Of a stretch of 64,000 bases of DNA, positions 26,880 through 36,344 are shown in pieces. Origin of the DNA: Ferruginibacter sp. (GTDB lineage: Bacteria > Bacteroidota > Bacteroidia > Chitinophagales > Chitinophagaceae); contig JAOQAK010000047.1 in assembly GCA_025963635.1 (NCBI GenBank), forward strand, positions 44,276 through 108,275, written 5' to 3'. Numbering within the stretch: the stretch's first letter is position 1; the number at the start of each line of letters is the position of its first letter. The notes beneath the pieces were generated by a model. That model saw only the letters and a list, made by a program, of their open reading frames with translations. It was not told where the DNA came from and did not search any database. Made by a program: the position numbers and the translations under genes.

Positions 26880-26936
26880 ATAGATGTAAAGTGTTTGAGA
26901 AATCCCAGCCTGAGGCTTTTGCCACAGGACAATACG

Positions 26937-29507
26937 CTATTTTGTTTTAAGCAATGCTATCTTAGTGGTAGCGGTATGCGGAACTGCCGATAGATAGTGC
27001 TGTTTAGTTTTTCGCTTTATCCAGGAGGAAATTGTCTCACTTTTTTTCAATTTCTGCTCCAGTACTTTCATAAAAAATCCACCCACAACACTTCTTGCCT
27101 GGAACCCCACCATTTTTCCATCTGTTGTTTGATGCCAGTCGCTCAACGGCACCCTTGAAGTAGATTGGGTGGCATAATGATACACGGGATTTATGAGCGC
27201 TCCGAAATTCTTTGGATCAGCGGCCAGTACAGAAGTCCACACGATCCAATCTGATTTGGTGTAAGTAGCCCTGCTATCCAGGGGCAAGCCGAATTCATTC
27301 TGTTTGGTTAAATAATACCTGATTTCGGTGTCGAATACCTCTTGCGGAAACAGGTTCATCCCGAGTACTTTGTCCCACACCAGGTTATACTTCTGGCTCC
27401 ACGTGCCCTTTTTATCAAAGGTTAGTGCATAGTGATCGCCATCATCTGCCATTTTCATCCAGTTGCGAACCATCTCTTTTGTCAGGGGCAGATATTTTTC
27501 GGCTATTTGCTTTTCTCCCAGTTGCTTTGCCATTTGTGTATACCCGCCCAATGCCACGATTGCTTTAACCGAAAGATTTGTATTCCTGGCAAGATGCCCC
27601 GCAAAATCGTCTGTGCACAATTGATTGGCCGGATCAAATCCTTCTTTACTTAAATAATTGGCCCATAGCGATAAAGTTTTCCAATGTTTTTTTGCATAGG
27701 CCGCACTACCTTCTACCCTTGAGATGGCGGCAGTAAGAATGATCATATTACCACACTCCTCCACTGGCATATCTTCTCCATAGGTTTGCCCATTGGCCAG
27801 CGGGTAAGTTCCTAAATCATGTGCTGCAAAGGGCTTGGTCCATCTACCACTTTCACTGTAATAAAAAATACCGTTCAACATGCCTTTCAACAGGCTTGGA
27901 TTGTAAGCGAGATACAAGGGTGCAGATGGATAGGTTACATCCACTGTGTTGATGGAGCCGTTGCTGAAATTTTCTTTTGAGAGAAAAAGTATTTCTCCCT
28001 CCGGGCTCTTTACCAGTTTGTGTGCCGCTATACTTTGCCGGTAAGCCAGTTCGCAAAGCTTTGCATAATTTTCTCCGCCGGCCTTGAAGGCATCATCATG
28101 AATAGTTTTACTAAAGGACACACATTTTTGCAGGGTGGTTTTATAGCCTGTGGCCGCCCGGGACAATTGCTGCTCCATATTTGCAGAAGGATCTTGCTTC
28201 CACCACGGCTTCAGGTTTTTGCCAAAATACTGAACAGAGTAAAGATCATCGTAGCCGATTAAAATAAATTGCTCTTTTTCAGTGGCGCCTATTTTGCCCG
28301 TGTTCAAAATTGTATTCAGCCATAAATGCCGGCCAGACTGAACCGTTTTACGATGATGTTGAAACACATTCGCCGGGGCGGCCTCATCCGTTACAGATTG
28401 TTCCACATTTTTTGAGAACGGCGCGGCGATATACATATATCCCCAATCGATCCGGAGATCATCGCCTTTCTTTTGCAATACCGGCTGTTCTTTTGTACCC
28501 GCTTTCATAATAGCCAACCCGTTGGCCGAATATTTTTTTGCTTCAACTTGCTGGGAAGGAGTATTAACCGCAATGTCTGTAGAAGCGCCAAAATACAATT
28601 GCACATCATGCATTGCACCATCATTCGATTTTAACTTAGCACTGATATAAGATACCGGTCGTGCTAAAAGGCTAAGATCGGTTAGCAACAATGGTGAAGT
28701 AAACGTAAGGGTAAGATCTATTTTTCCACAGGTAAACTGGTAGGTCGTCTGCATTGCAGTGATCCTTACATCTTTTTGCACGGCTATCTTAATGGTTTCA
28801 TCTACCAACTCTTTGGGTTTCTCCACAATGCCTGCATCCAGCCATGCTCCACCGGCAGTATTGGCTACATGTATTGCCAGTATATTTTTCCCTTTAATTA
28901 ATTTCGATTTTACAGCATCCCTTATAGGCAGGTATATAAATTTACCCGTCCAGCCCTTGGTTTTATACAGTTCCGCGCCATTGAGGTACACTTCTACGTC
29001 GTCATCGTGCCTTAGTTTCAAAAAGAGACTATCAAAATCAGTATCGCCTATATTAAATTGCCGCCGTACCCAAATATCTTTTGAGAGCCATTGGGTTTTT
29101 GCAACGGTATTGTTATCACCAAACGGTGCTATTCCCTTTCTCCACCGGCTGTCATCAAAAGCAGTGTTCATCCATTCGTTGGAGGGGGCAGTTTCTGTGT
29201 AGGTAGTTTCATAATTTACTTCATCTGACGCAGGGACGATCGTTTTATAAGTAACGTCCGTACTGCCCAAAAAACGGTATACAATACCATCTGCCTTGAT
29301 TAAGCCCGTAAGCGAGTGATCCGCCCCGGTCCAGTGCTTTGTTGGAGATGCGGTTAAAATATCCGTAGCAGACCAGATGCTGAAGTAAGGGTCGTGGGTA
29401 ATCAATGGGTAAGCCGGCGCTTTACTGGTTTGAGCAAAAGTGACGGCGAACTGAAAGAAGAGAACGATTACTAAGAGAAGTCTTTTCATTTGTGGTGGTT
29501 TTTTCAC
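26937..29507 (-). CDS. Secreted glutaminase-type protein (DUF4964/DUF5127/DUF4965/DUF1793)
   Basis: An 856-residue exported protein with a signal peptide (RLLLVIVLFFQFAVTFAQ). A domain near 30-80 (PLITHDPYFSIWSATD) is the DUF4964 start; a galactose-binding-like sandwich at ~95-235 (WMNTAFDDSRWRKG; IHVANTAGGAWLD) is inserted next; DUF5127 follows to ~470; the C-terminal half holds the alpha/alpha-barrel region typical of DUF4965/DUF1793 (YPSAPLYLAYNP; MPVEECGN; DWHQTTDGK). Fungal glutaminase A shares this plan. In Bacteroidota these proteins may deaminate glutamine or act on peptides or glycans, so the activity is not certain. It is divergent from the split two-component pair, which might control it. 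Confidence 0.87.
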   Translation of the reverse strand: MKKPPQMKRLLLVIVLFFQFAVTFAQTSKAPAYPLITHDPYFSIWSATDILTASPTKHWTGADHSLTGLIKADGIVYRFLGSTDVTYKTIVPASDEVNYETTYTETAPSNEWMNTAFDDSRWRKGIAPFGDNNTVAKTQWLSKDIWVRRQFNIGDTDFDSLFLKLRHDDDVEVYLNGAELYKTKGWTGKFIYLPIRDAVKSKLIKGKNILAIHVANTAGGAWLDAGIVEKPKELVDETIKIAVQKDVRITAMQTTYQFTCGKIDLTLTFTSPLLLTDLSLLARPVSYISAKLKSNDGAMHDVQLYFGASTDIAVNTPSQQVEAKKYSANGLAIMKAGTKEQPVLQKKGDDLRIDWGYMYIAAPFSKNVEQSVTDEAAPANVFQHHRKTVQSGRHLWLNTILNTGKIGATEKEQFILIGYDDLYSVQYFGKNLKPWWKQDPSANMEQQLSRAATGYKTTLQKCVSFSKTIHDDAFKAGGENYAKLCELAYRQSIAAHKLVKSPEGEILFLSKENFSNGSINTVDVTYPSAPLYLAYNPSLLKGMLNGIFYYSESGRWTKPFAAHDLGTYPLANGQTYGEDMPVEECGNMIILTAAISRVEGSAAYAKKHWKTLSLWANYLSKEGFDPANQLCTDDFAGHLARNTNLSVKAIVALGGYTQMAKQLGEKQIAEKYLPLTKEMVRNWMKMADDGDHYALTFDKKGTWSQKYNLVWDKVLGMNLFPQEVFDTEIRYYLTKQNEFGLPLDSRATYTKSDWIVWTSVLAADPKNFGALINPVYHYATQSTSRVPLSDWHQTTDGKMVGFQARSVVGGFFMKVLEQKLKKSETISSWIKRKTKQHYLSAVPHTATTKIALLKTK

Positions 29508-30054
29508 ATAGGAGATTGTGCAAAGGAATAAATGGGATTTGTTATAATTTGATGGTTATTTCTATTCACGGGAAGGAGCAACGAAAGATGGAAGGCATTT
29601 TTGATTTTTTTTCTTTGTTAATCATTGATTGCGTTACTATGCAAAGATGCGAAGAAATAAATCACAGATCTATCATTCATTTTTTTAATGATGATTTTAA
29701 ATGCGGTTTCATTAAAATCGTTGCTTTTTTTTGGTAACCTGGTTTAAGCTGCAGGAAAAAAACGGGATCAAAAAATTGACCCCGATTTATTTCCTACTAC
29801 CAAAACGACTAAGTTGAACTTATTGATATGCGGCTTTTTTAATGAGTATCATTGATGCGTATGAAAACATATCCTGTTTTACCAGCGTTATTTCTTAATA
29901 AATTCTGATGTAAATTAAAATCATATTTTTGGTGAGCATGATTCGTGGTGTTTCATAATTTTTGCAAAATGTTTCATTTTAATTGTTTGCCTCGTCTTGA
30001 AATCAATCCTGCGGAGCATTACCGTAATAAATCTTCAAGCGATTTTTTTACAAA
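29508..30054. other. Divergent promoter spacer
   Basis: 547 bp between the glutaminase and the sensor kinase. It must hold both promoters. A possible hairpin (GGGATCAA...TTGACCCC, near 29768-29789) has no T run on the near side. No gene is supported. Confidence 0.4.
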
Positions 30055-33000
30055 TTGAAAAATCCAAAACATATCATTTTTCGTTGGCAGTTTGCACTGC
30101 TCCTGCTATTAAATACGGGCGGTATCCATGCACAATCCTATTTCTTCAGGCATTACCAGGTTGAGAACGGACTTTCCAACAACACAGTCTATTGCAGTAT
30201 ACAAGACAGCAACGGTTTTATGTGGTTTGGTACCAAAGATGGATTGAACAGGTTTGACGGGTATCATTTTAAGCTTTTTAACATTAGGGATGATGGACGC
30301 CCGCTGGTGCCCGATGCAATCAGTTGCCTTTTGATTGATAAACAAAATGTGCTTTGGGTGGGATCCCAAAAAGGATTATATACATTTGATACACAGAAGG
30401 AGTGCCTGGTACGGTTTTTAGACAGTTTAACAGATATCACGAATATACTCATTGATAAAAAAAACCAGCTTTGGTTTAAGTCTGCCTATACACTGTGCCG
30501 TTATAATCTCAACAATAACACGCTTAAAATTTTTCGTCCTGAAAAATACTTTGATGTTACCTCAATTTGCCTCTCCGGTGAAGGCGATCTCTGGGCATCT
30601 ACCCCCAATGGGTTTTTACAAAGGTTTGATGAAGCCACTGAAACATTTAAAAGCTTTGATCTTTTTTTGCACTCCGCTCCGGCTGCTTCCAACTGGATAC
30701 AAACCATCTCCCCCGCGGGTAAGGGGGCCATTTTTGTAGGCACTTCCAGCCAGGGCTTGAAACGATTTGATATTGATAAATCAGGCTACTCAGATCTGCT
30801 CATCTTCAATCCGGACCGTACCACCGTATTCGTCCGGGATGTTATTAAATATGCTGAAAATGAATATTGGATTGCCACTGAGTCGGGCATTTTCATTTAC
30901 AATACGATTTCACAAAAATTCATTCATCTCGAAAAGAAATTTCTCGACCCGTATTCCTTGTCTGATAATGCGGTTTACACACTTTGCAAAGATGCGGAAG
31001 GCGGCATCTGGGCTGGCACTTACTTTGGCGGTATCAATTATTACTCAAAACAATTTGCTGTCTTCAGGAAATATTTTCCAGACAATTCGAAAAACGCCAT
31101 AAGCGGCAGTGCGGTACGGGAAATTTGTGAAGACGGGTCAGGCAATGTTTGGATTGGGACGGAAGATGCGGGCCTAAATAAATTAAATCCAAAAACCGGT
31201 GCCATCACTCAATTTAAGCCCACCGGTGAAAGCACCAGTATTGCTTACTCTAACATTCACGGGTTGCTGGTGGCAGGGAACGATTTATGGATCGGCACTT
31301 TTGAACACGGATTGGACATCATGGATACAAGGACCGGTAAAATAAAGATGCATTACACGGCAGGTGCGGGTGCAAAACAATTGAAAAGCAACTTTATTAT
31401 CAGTTTACTGCAAACAAGGGCCGGCGATATCTTTGTTGGCTCGGGCAATTCATTGTTTAAGTATGATCCGCAAACCAACGGTTTTGACCAGGTAGCCGAA
31501 ACACCTGCCCATATTTTTGTTTCCTGTATGCTGGAAGATCACGATAACACCATCTGGGTAGGCACACAACATAGTGGTCTTTATTATTTTAACCCGGTCA
31601 CCAAACAACAGGGGCATTTTGAAAATCAACCTTCCAATAAAAACACCATTACAACCAATACCATCAATGCTATTTTTGAAGATAGTAAACAAAACCTGTG
31701 GTTTGCAACCGAGGGTGGCGGCCTTTGTAAACTTAGCAGGGATAGAAAATTGTTTTCCGCTTTTACCGCTAAGAACGGGCTCCCAAGCGATTTTACTTTT
31801 AAAGTGCTCGAAGATAATCGGAAGAATTTATGGGTAACCACTTCAAGAGGTTTGGTTAACCTGAACCCCGAAAATGGATCCGTTTCGGTGTATACAAAAG
31901 ACAATGGACTGTTGAACAACCAGTTTAATTATAATTCAGGCTACAAAGATGCAGACGGTAAAATGTATTTTGGAAGCGTGAAAGGCATGATTGCTTTTAA
32001 CCCGGACGAACTATTAAAACCTGCCACTGCACCACCGGTTTTTATAACCGCTTTCCAGGTACAAAATAAAGAATTGGAAATTAATGAAGACAGTTCCTTT
32101 TTAAAAAGGTCGATTCTTTATACGGATGAAATCATCCTCCCCTACGACCACTCATCTGTTAGTATTGATTTTGCGGCCCTGAGTTTTATCTCTCCTGAAA
32201 TGATCGCCTACAATTATATCATGAAGGGACTCGATAATGAATGGACCCAAATTAAACCGAACCGGAAAATATATTTCACCAATCTCGCTCCCGGTAAATA
32301 TACTTTTATATTAAAAGCTGCCGTGAACGGCAATTGGAATCTGAGTGAAAAAAAACTGGTCATCAAAATACTTCCACCCTGGTGGGCTACCTGGTGGGCA
32401 TACGCAGCGTACACAATCTTAGCATTAGCACTTTGTTATTACCTGCTCAGGAGTTACCACATCATTGTAGAAGATAAAAAAGAAAAGGAAATCTACGAAG
32501 CTAAGATCGATTTTTTTACCAATGTAGCCCACGAGATAAGAACCCCGCTCACATTGATAAAGGGACCCGTGGAAAATTTGCTGGAAATTATGGATGATGT
32601 GCCCGAGATTAAGGAGGATGTGATCATGATGGAAAGAAACACCAACCGGCTGATTGGCCTCGTGACCCAAATTCTGGATTTCAGGAAAGCAGAAACGAAA
32701 GGTTTCAGTATCGACTTTGTAAAAGTGAATATCGCCGAATTGCTGAAAGAATCTTATACAAACTTCACGGTTCTTGCGAAAAAAAGAAAATTGGATTATA
32801 CGATCTATTGTCCTTCCAACGATATCATTGCTTTTGCTGATGAAGAAGCAATGAATAAGATATTCAGTAATCTTTTTAACAACGCCATTAAATATGCCCA
32901 AAAGAAAGTGACCGTTCGTTTATTGCCTCCGGAAGAAAATACCCAAACTTTTAAAATTGAATTTGAAAACGATGGGCTCAAAATTCCGCCCGCACTGAAG

Positions 33001-33225
33001 GAGAAAATATTTGAGCCTTTTTACAGGTTGAAAGAAACATTAAAACAGCAGGGAACCGGAATTGGCCTGGCATTGGCAAGGTCTTTAACAGAATTGCATG
33101 CAGGCAGTTTGTACCTGGAAGACGCTGCAGAAGATAAAAATCTTTTCGTGCTTTGCCTGCCGGTAAAGCCAATGGAAAATAAAAAAGAAAAACCGGGACA
33201 TTTTAAAAGACTGCTTAAAATATAA
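30055..33225 (+). CDS. Two-component sensor kinase with Reg_prop propeller and Y_Y_Y domain
   Basis: A 1056-residue membrane sensor. A signal peptide (~1-27) leads to a periplasmic double beta-propeller of Reg_prop repeats (GLNRFDGYHF, GLYTFDTQ, GTYFGGINYY, and many W-x-G-T/W-I-G-T phrases) to ~700, a Y_Y_Y domain to ~770 and one membrane helix (~780-800). The cytoplasmic part has HisKA with H826 (NVAHEIRTPLT) and an ATPase domain (NLFNNAIKYA; GTGIGLALA). It uses a TTG start: upstream in frame there is only a stop, and the signal peptide fits directly after it. In Bacteroidota such sensors usually carry the receiver and AraC domains in the same chain; here these are a separate gene 11 bp downstream. 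Confidence 0.93.
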   Translation: MKNPKHIIFRWQFALLLLLNTGGIHAQSYFFRHYQVENGLSNNTVYCSIQDSNGFMWFGTKDGLNRFDGYHFKLFNIRDDGRPLVPDAISCLLIDKQNVLWVGSQKGLYTFDTQKECLVRFLDSLTDITNILIDKKNQLWFKSAYTLCRYNLNNNTLKIFRPEKYFDVTSICLSGEGDLWASTPNGFLQRFDEATETFKSFDLFLHSAPAASNWIQTISPAGKGAIFVGTSSQGLKRFDIDKSGYSDLLIFNPDRTTVFVRDVIKYAENEYWIATESGIFIYNTISQKFIHLEKKFLDPYSLSDNAVYTLCKDAEGGIWAGTYFGGINYYSKQFAVFRKYFPDNSKNAISGSAVREICEDGSGNVWIGTEDAGLNKLNPKTGAITQFKPTGESTSIAYSNIHGLLVAGNDLWIGTFEHGLDIMDTRTGKIKMHYTAGAGAKQLKSNFIISLLQTRAGDIFVGSGNSLFKYDPQTNGFDQVAETPAHIFVSCMLEDHDNTIWVGTQHSGLYYFNPVTKQQGHFENQPSNKNTITTNTINAIFEDSKQNLWFATEGGGLCKLSRDRKLFSAFTAKNGLPSDFTFKVLEDNRKNLWVTTSRGLVNLNPENGSVSVYTKDNGLLNNQFNYNSGYKDADGKMYFGSVKGMIAFNPDELLKPATAPPVFITAFQVQNKELEINEDSSFLKRSILYTDEIILPYDHSSVSIDFAALSFISPEMIAYNYIMKGLDNEWTQIKPNRKIYFTNLAPGKYTFILKAAVNGNWNLSEKKLVIKILPPWWATWWAYAAYTILALALCYYLLRSYHIIVEDKKEKEIYEAKIDFFTNVAHEIRTPLTLIKGPVENLLEIMDDVPEIKEDVIMMERNTNRLIGLVTQILDFRKAETKGFSIDFVKVNIAELLKESYTNFTVLAKKRKLDYTIYCPSNDIIAFADEEAMNKIFSNLFNNAIKYAQKKVTVRLLPPEENTQTFKIEFENDGLKIPPALKEKIFEPFYRLKETLKQQGTGIGLALARSLTELHAGSLYLEDAAEDKNLFVLCLPVKPMENKKEKPGHFKRLLKI

Positions 33226-33236
33226 TTATAACTCTT

Positions 33237-34013
33237 ATGCTGCCATTGATATTACTTGTAGATGATAACGAAGAAATATTGGAGTTTCTTGAACGGATAT
33301 TAAGTCCGCGGTACACCATATTAAAAGCGGAAGATGGCCGGGCAGCCTTGCAGGTATTGGAAACAGAAGCCGTTCAGCTGGTGGTCAGCGATGTAATGAT
33401 GCCTGTAATGGATGGCTTTGAGCTGTGCCGCACTATTAAATCGAGTTTTGACTTTTCGCATATTCCCGTTATTTTGCTCACTGCCAAAAACTCCATCCAA
33501 TCCAAGGTGGAAGGACTTGAATTAGGCGCTGACGCTTATATTGAAAAACCCTTTTCAAAAGAACATCTGCAGGCGCAGATTGCCAGCCTGCTATCTAACC
33601 GCAATATGATCCGCGAGTTTTTTGCCAGCTCGCCGTTGGTGCACATCAAAAGCATGGCACATTCGAAACGGGATGAACGTTTTTTAGAAACCCTGAATGA
33701 TACCATTTGCGCCAATATTGAAGATGTGGACCTTGATGTGGAAAAACTTGCGAAGATCATGAACATGAGCCGTATCACGCTTTATCGTAAAATAAAAGCA
33801 ATTTCTGTGTTAACACCCATCGAAGTAATCAATATCACCCGACTGAAAAAGGCGGCGGAATTACTGGCATCGGGTGAGCACAAAATATATGAAATCACCT
33901 ATATGGTGGGCTTCAGCTCACAAAGCAACTTCGCCCGCAATTTTCAAAAACAGTTCAATATCACGCCAACGGAATACATGAACTCTAAACAACCGGACAA
34001 GAGGAGGAAGTAA
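33237..34013 (+). CDS. Response regulator with AraC-type DNA-binding domain
   Basis: A 258-residue regulator: a receiver domain at 1-120 with phospho-acceptor D52 (VVSDVMMPVMDGFE), the switch T in ILLTAKNS and K in YIEKPFSKE; then an AraC helix-turn-helix pair at ~155-255 (LAKIMNMSRITLYRKIKAI; YEITYMVGFSSQSNFARNFQ). It follows the sensor kinase by 11 bp in a different frame, so the two form a split version of the hybrid two-component systems that control surface nutrient uptake in Bacteroidota. Targets might include the divergent glutaminase gene. Confidence 0.92.
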   Translation: MLPLILLVDDNEEILEFLERILSPRYTILKAEDGRAALQVLETEAVQLVVSDVMMPVMDGFELCRTIKSSFDFSHIPVILLTAKNSIQSKVEGLELGADAYIEKPFSKEHLQAQIASLLSNRNMIREFFASSPLVHIKSMAHSKRDERFLETLNDTICANIEDVDLDVEKLAKIMNMSRITLYRKIKAISVLTPIEVINITRLKKAAELLASGEHKIYEITYMVGFSSQSNFARNFQKQFNITPTEYMNSKQPDKRRK

Positions 34014-34184
34014 CTGATCCGGGCATTGGCGTTCAAACGCCGTAGTTTTGGCTTGTCAAATGCAATAAATTCCCAAAAATGGAGTTTAATCAAGTGCCTG
34101 TGTTATGAACATAATACAGTTGGTTATGGCATGCGTCACCTTGTTTACATTATTTAAAACACCATGATCTGAAAAATTACATAT

Positions 34185-34547
34185 ATGTACAACGAATCAA
34201 CATTGTTCGATCTGAGCTTTCTGGAACAAATGCAGGATAGGGATTTCCTGGTAGAGGCTGTTGAGTTGTATTTGCACGACACCGCCATCAACCTTAAAGA
34301 AATGCAACAGGCATTAGACACGGGGGGCTACGGAGATGTTAGCAAGATTGCCCATAAACTAAAAAGCAGCACGGGCCTGCTACAGGCACAAAAATTATTC
34401 AGCACGCTGGAAGCGATTGAGAAATTGGCGATTGAGCGCACCAGCGCCATCCAGCTTGCCACGTACGTGTACCAAAGTCGCCTGCAGTTTAATGCTTTGA
34501 AAACCGCGTTAGAGGTTCACCTGGAGCGGCTTACGATCACCAGCTGA
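34185..34547 (+). CDS. Histidine phosphotransfer (Hpt) protein
   Basis: A 120-residue all-helical protein with the Hpt motif AHKLKSSTG and phospho-acceptor H57. It starts YNESTLFDLSFLEQM, as many stand-alone Hpt proteins do. It would carry phosphoryl groups between receiver domains. No hybrid kinase is adjacent: nearby receivers are the AraC-type regulator upstream and the single-domain receiver 200 bp downstream. It is on the same strand as the glycan-synthase genes that follow. Confidence 0.88.
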   Translation: MYNESTLFDLSFLEQMQDRDFLVEAVELYLHDTAINLKEMQQALDTGGYGDVSKIAHKLKSSTGLLQAQKLFSTLEAIEKLAIERTSAIQLATYVYQSRLQFNALKTALEVHLERLTITS

Positions 34548-34747
34548 AATCTGCCAGTCAGTTTCCGGTTGCATTCGGGCACCCTGCACTCGTACCAACA
34601 AATCATCACATAGAAAAACCGCTACAGGAAGAGCACCGGGCTATCTACACATCACGCTGATATATTTACTGATATTTATGTCTATATTCGCTACTACCCA
34701 GTAGCCGATTGCAACAGGTGCACTTCAATTGGTTAAAACCAACAACT

Positions 34748-35116
34748 ATGAAAATTCTAATTGCGGAAGATGAACCCATTTTATTAAAAACAATGGAGTT
34801 GAAGCTTAAAAGAGATGGTCACGAGATAATAACGGCCATCAATGGACGTGAAGCCATTCAGCTTATTACAGACAACGACATAGACATGGTAATTACAGAT
34901 ATCATGATGCCCTATACTACCGGGCTTGAAATTCTTGGATTTGTAAAAAGCAGTTTCACCAAAAGAATTCCTGTAATCGTTTTATCGGCGATGGGCCAGG
35001 AAAATGTGGTTGTAGAGGCTTTCAGGCTTGGTGCAGATGATTATATTACGAAGCCATTTAGTCCGAACGAACTGTCGTTGCGGGTGATGCGGTTTAGCAC
35101 TATGCTAGCTGTTTAA
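34748..35116 (+). CDS. Single-domain response regulator
   Basis: A 122-residue receiver domain with no output domain. Acidic pocket ED(E) at 7-9, phospho-acceptor D51 (MVITDIMMP), switch S in IVLSAMGQ and lysine in YITKPFSP. I start at the ATG in front of KILIAEDE because the frame upstream adds 13 residues not typical of the fold. It precedes the HEAT protein by 40 bp and lies between the Hpt gene and the synthase, so it probably relays a phosphorylation signal to the membrane proteins by direct contact. Confidence 0.9.
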   Translation: MKILIAEDEPILLKTMELKLKRDGHEIITAINGREAIQLITDNDIDMVITDIMMPYTTGLEILGFVKSSFTKRIPVIVLSAMGQENVVVEAFRLGADDYITKPFSPNELSLRVMRFSTMLAV

Positions 35117-35156
35117 CGGATACATGGCCCTTGCGAACTAACAAACCGGGCTTGTA

Positions 35157-36320
35157 TTGATAACAGAAATTTCTACTGTTCGTCAGCCGTTGCGGATGCC
35201 ATTTGCTAATGAGCCTGGCGTGCACATTTATAAATCCAATAATTTTTCTAAACTCTTTCAATTGTTCCTACCTGGTCATAAGATATTTCTACTGAATAAT
35301 ATTACACATATCAGCACCAGGTTTCTTTATGGGGCCATTGTATTCTTTTCCTTTCTTACGGTAATACTTGTTTCCGGCATCCTGATCACCGTATTGCGCA
35401 AAAAGATCATGTTTGATAAAAGGAGCATGATTGTTCGGCAATTGGAAGATTGGATTATGGAGGTGGTGCTCGAAAATGCATCCGATAACCAATCCTTTTT
35501 TCTCCCCGCCGCAGTAAGCCTGGTATTGAAAAGCCAACTGGCAAAAAGAGTATTGTTGCGTAAACTGATGGAGTTAAAAAAGAGCCTCAGCGGCGTTTCC
35601 GGCGACAACATTCAAAAAGTTTACAGTCAGCTCAACCTGCAGGAGATATCATTAAAACGTCTTGAAAGCAAGTACTGGCATGTGAAAGCCCGTGGATTAC
35701 AGGAATTGGCGGTGATGCACCAGGATGCCTATCATGAAAAGGTATTTGAATTAACGAATAATAAAGACACTATGGTGCGAATGGAAGCGCAGATTTCAAT
35801 TGTTCGGTTGAAAGGTTATAGCGGATTGCAGTTTTTTGATACCCTGTCTTACCCCCTTTCAGAATGGCACCAACTGAATTTATTATCACTCCTTGGTCAT
35901 CTGCCCCTCAGCAACGAGGACGGGATACTATCCTGGTTAAAATCTTTCAATCTTTCCGTAGTGCAATTTTCTTTAAAACTGATCGGGGAGCAACATGCTG
36001 TTGAGTTTCATGATGAGGTGATCAACTGCCTGGGCCATCCCGAGATAATTGTTCGCCGGGAAGCCATTTTATGTCTCGGTCAGATGCCTTCACAGGAAGC
36101 CGCAACTGCTTTAAAAGCGCATTATTTGGTTGAGCCGGATAAAAATCTTCAGATGATTGTGATACAAATACTCAGGAAAACAGGCTCTCACCTGGACCTT
36201 CCTTTTCTGCACATACTACAAAATGGCGAAGATCTCGATATAAAGCTGGTGGCAGACCGCTCAGTTTTGTATCTTCAGAAAATTAATGGCAACCGGCAGA
36301 TTCCTGTAACGGCAACATAA
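35157..36320 (+). CDS. Membrane-anchored HEAT-repeat protein
   Basis: A 387-residue protein. One hydrophobic helix (~57-78, LYGAIVFFSFLTVILVSGIL) anchors it; the rest is cytoplasmic and helical. From ~165 onwards repeated helix pairs (YWHVKARGLQELAVM, TMVRMEAQISIVRL, EIIVRREAILCLGQM) mark HEAT-like repeats, a scaffold for protein binding. It can start at TTG 35157 (used here) or at ATG 35196; both keep the membrane helix. It lies 40 bp after the receiver gene and 24 bp before the fused synthase, so all three are likely one operon. I infer that it links the receiver to the synthase. Confidence 0.8.
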   Translation: MITEISTVRQPLRMPFANEPGVHIYKSNNFSKLFQLFLPGHKIFLLNNITHISTRFLYGAIVFFSFLTVILVSGILITVLRKKIMFDKRSMIVRQLEDWIMEVVLENASDNQSFFLPAAVSLVLKSQLAKRVLLRKLMELKKSLSGVSGDNIQKVYSQLNLQEISLKRLESKYWHVKARGLQELAVMHQDAYHEKVFELTNNKDTMVRMEAQISIVRLKGYSGLQFFDTLSYPLSEWHQLNLLSLLGHLPLSNEDGILSWLKSFNLSVVQFSLKLIGEQHAVEFHDEVINCLGHPEIIVRREAILCLGQMPSQEAATALKAHYLVEPDKNLQMIVIQILRKTGSHLDLPFLHILQNGEDLDIKLVADRSVLYLQKINGNRQIPVTAT

Positions 36321-36344
36321 TCGAAATTCAATACTGCGGAAAAA

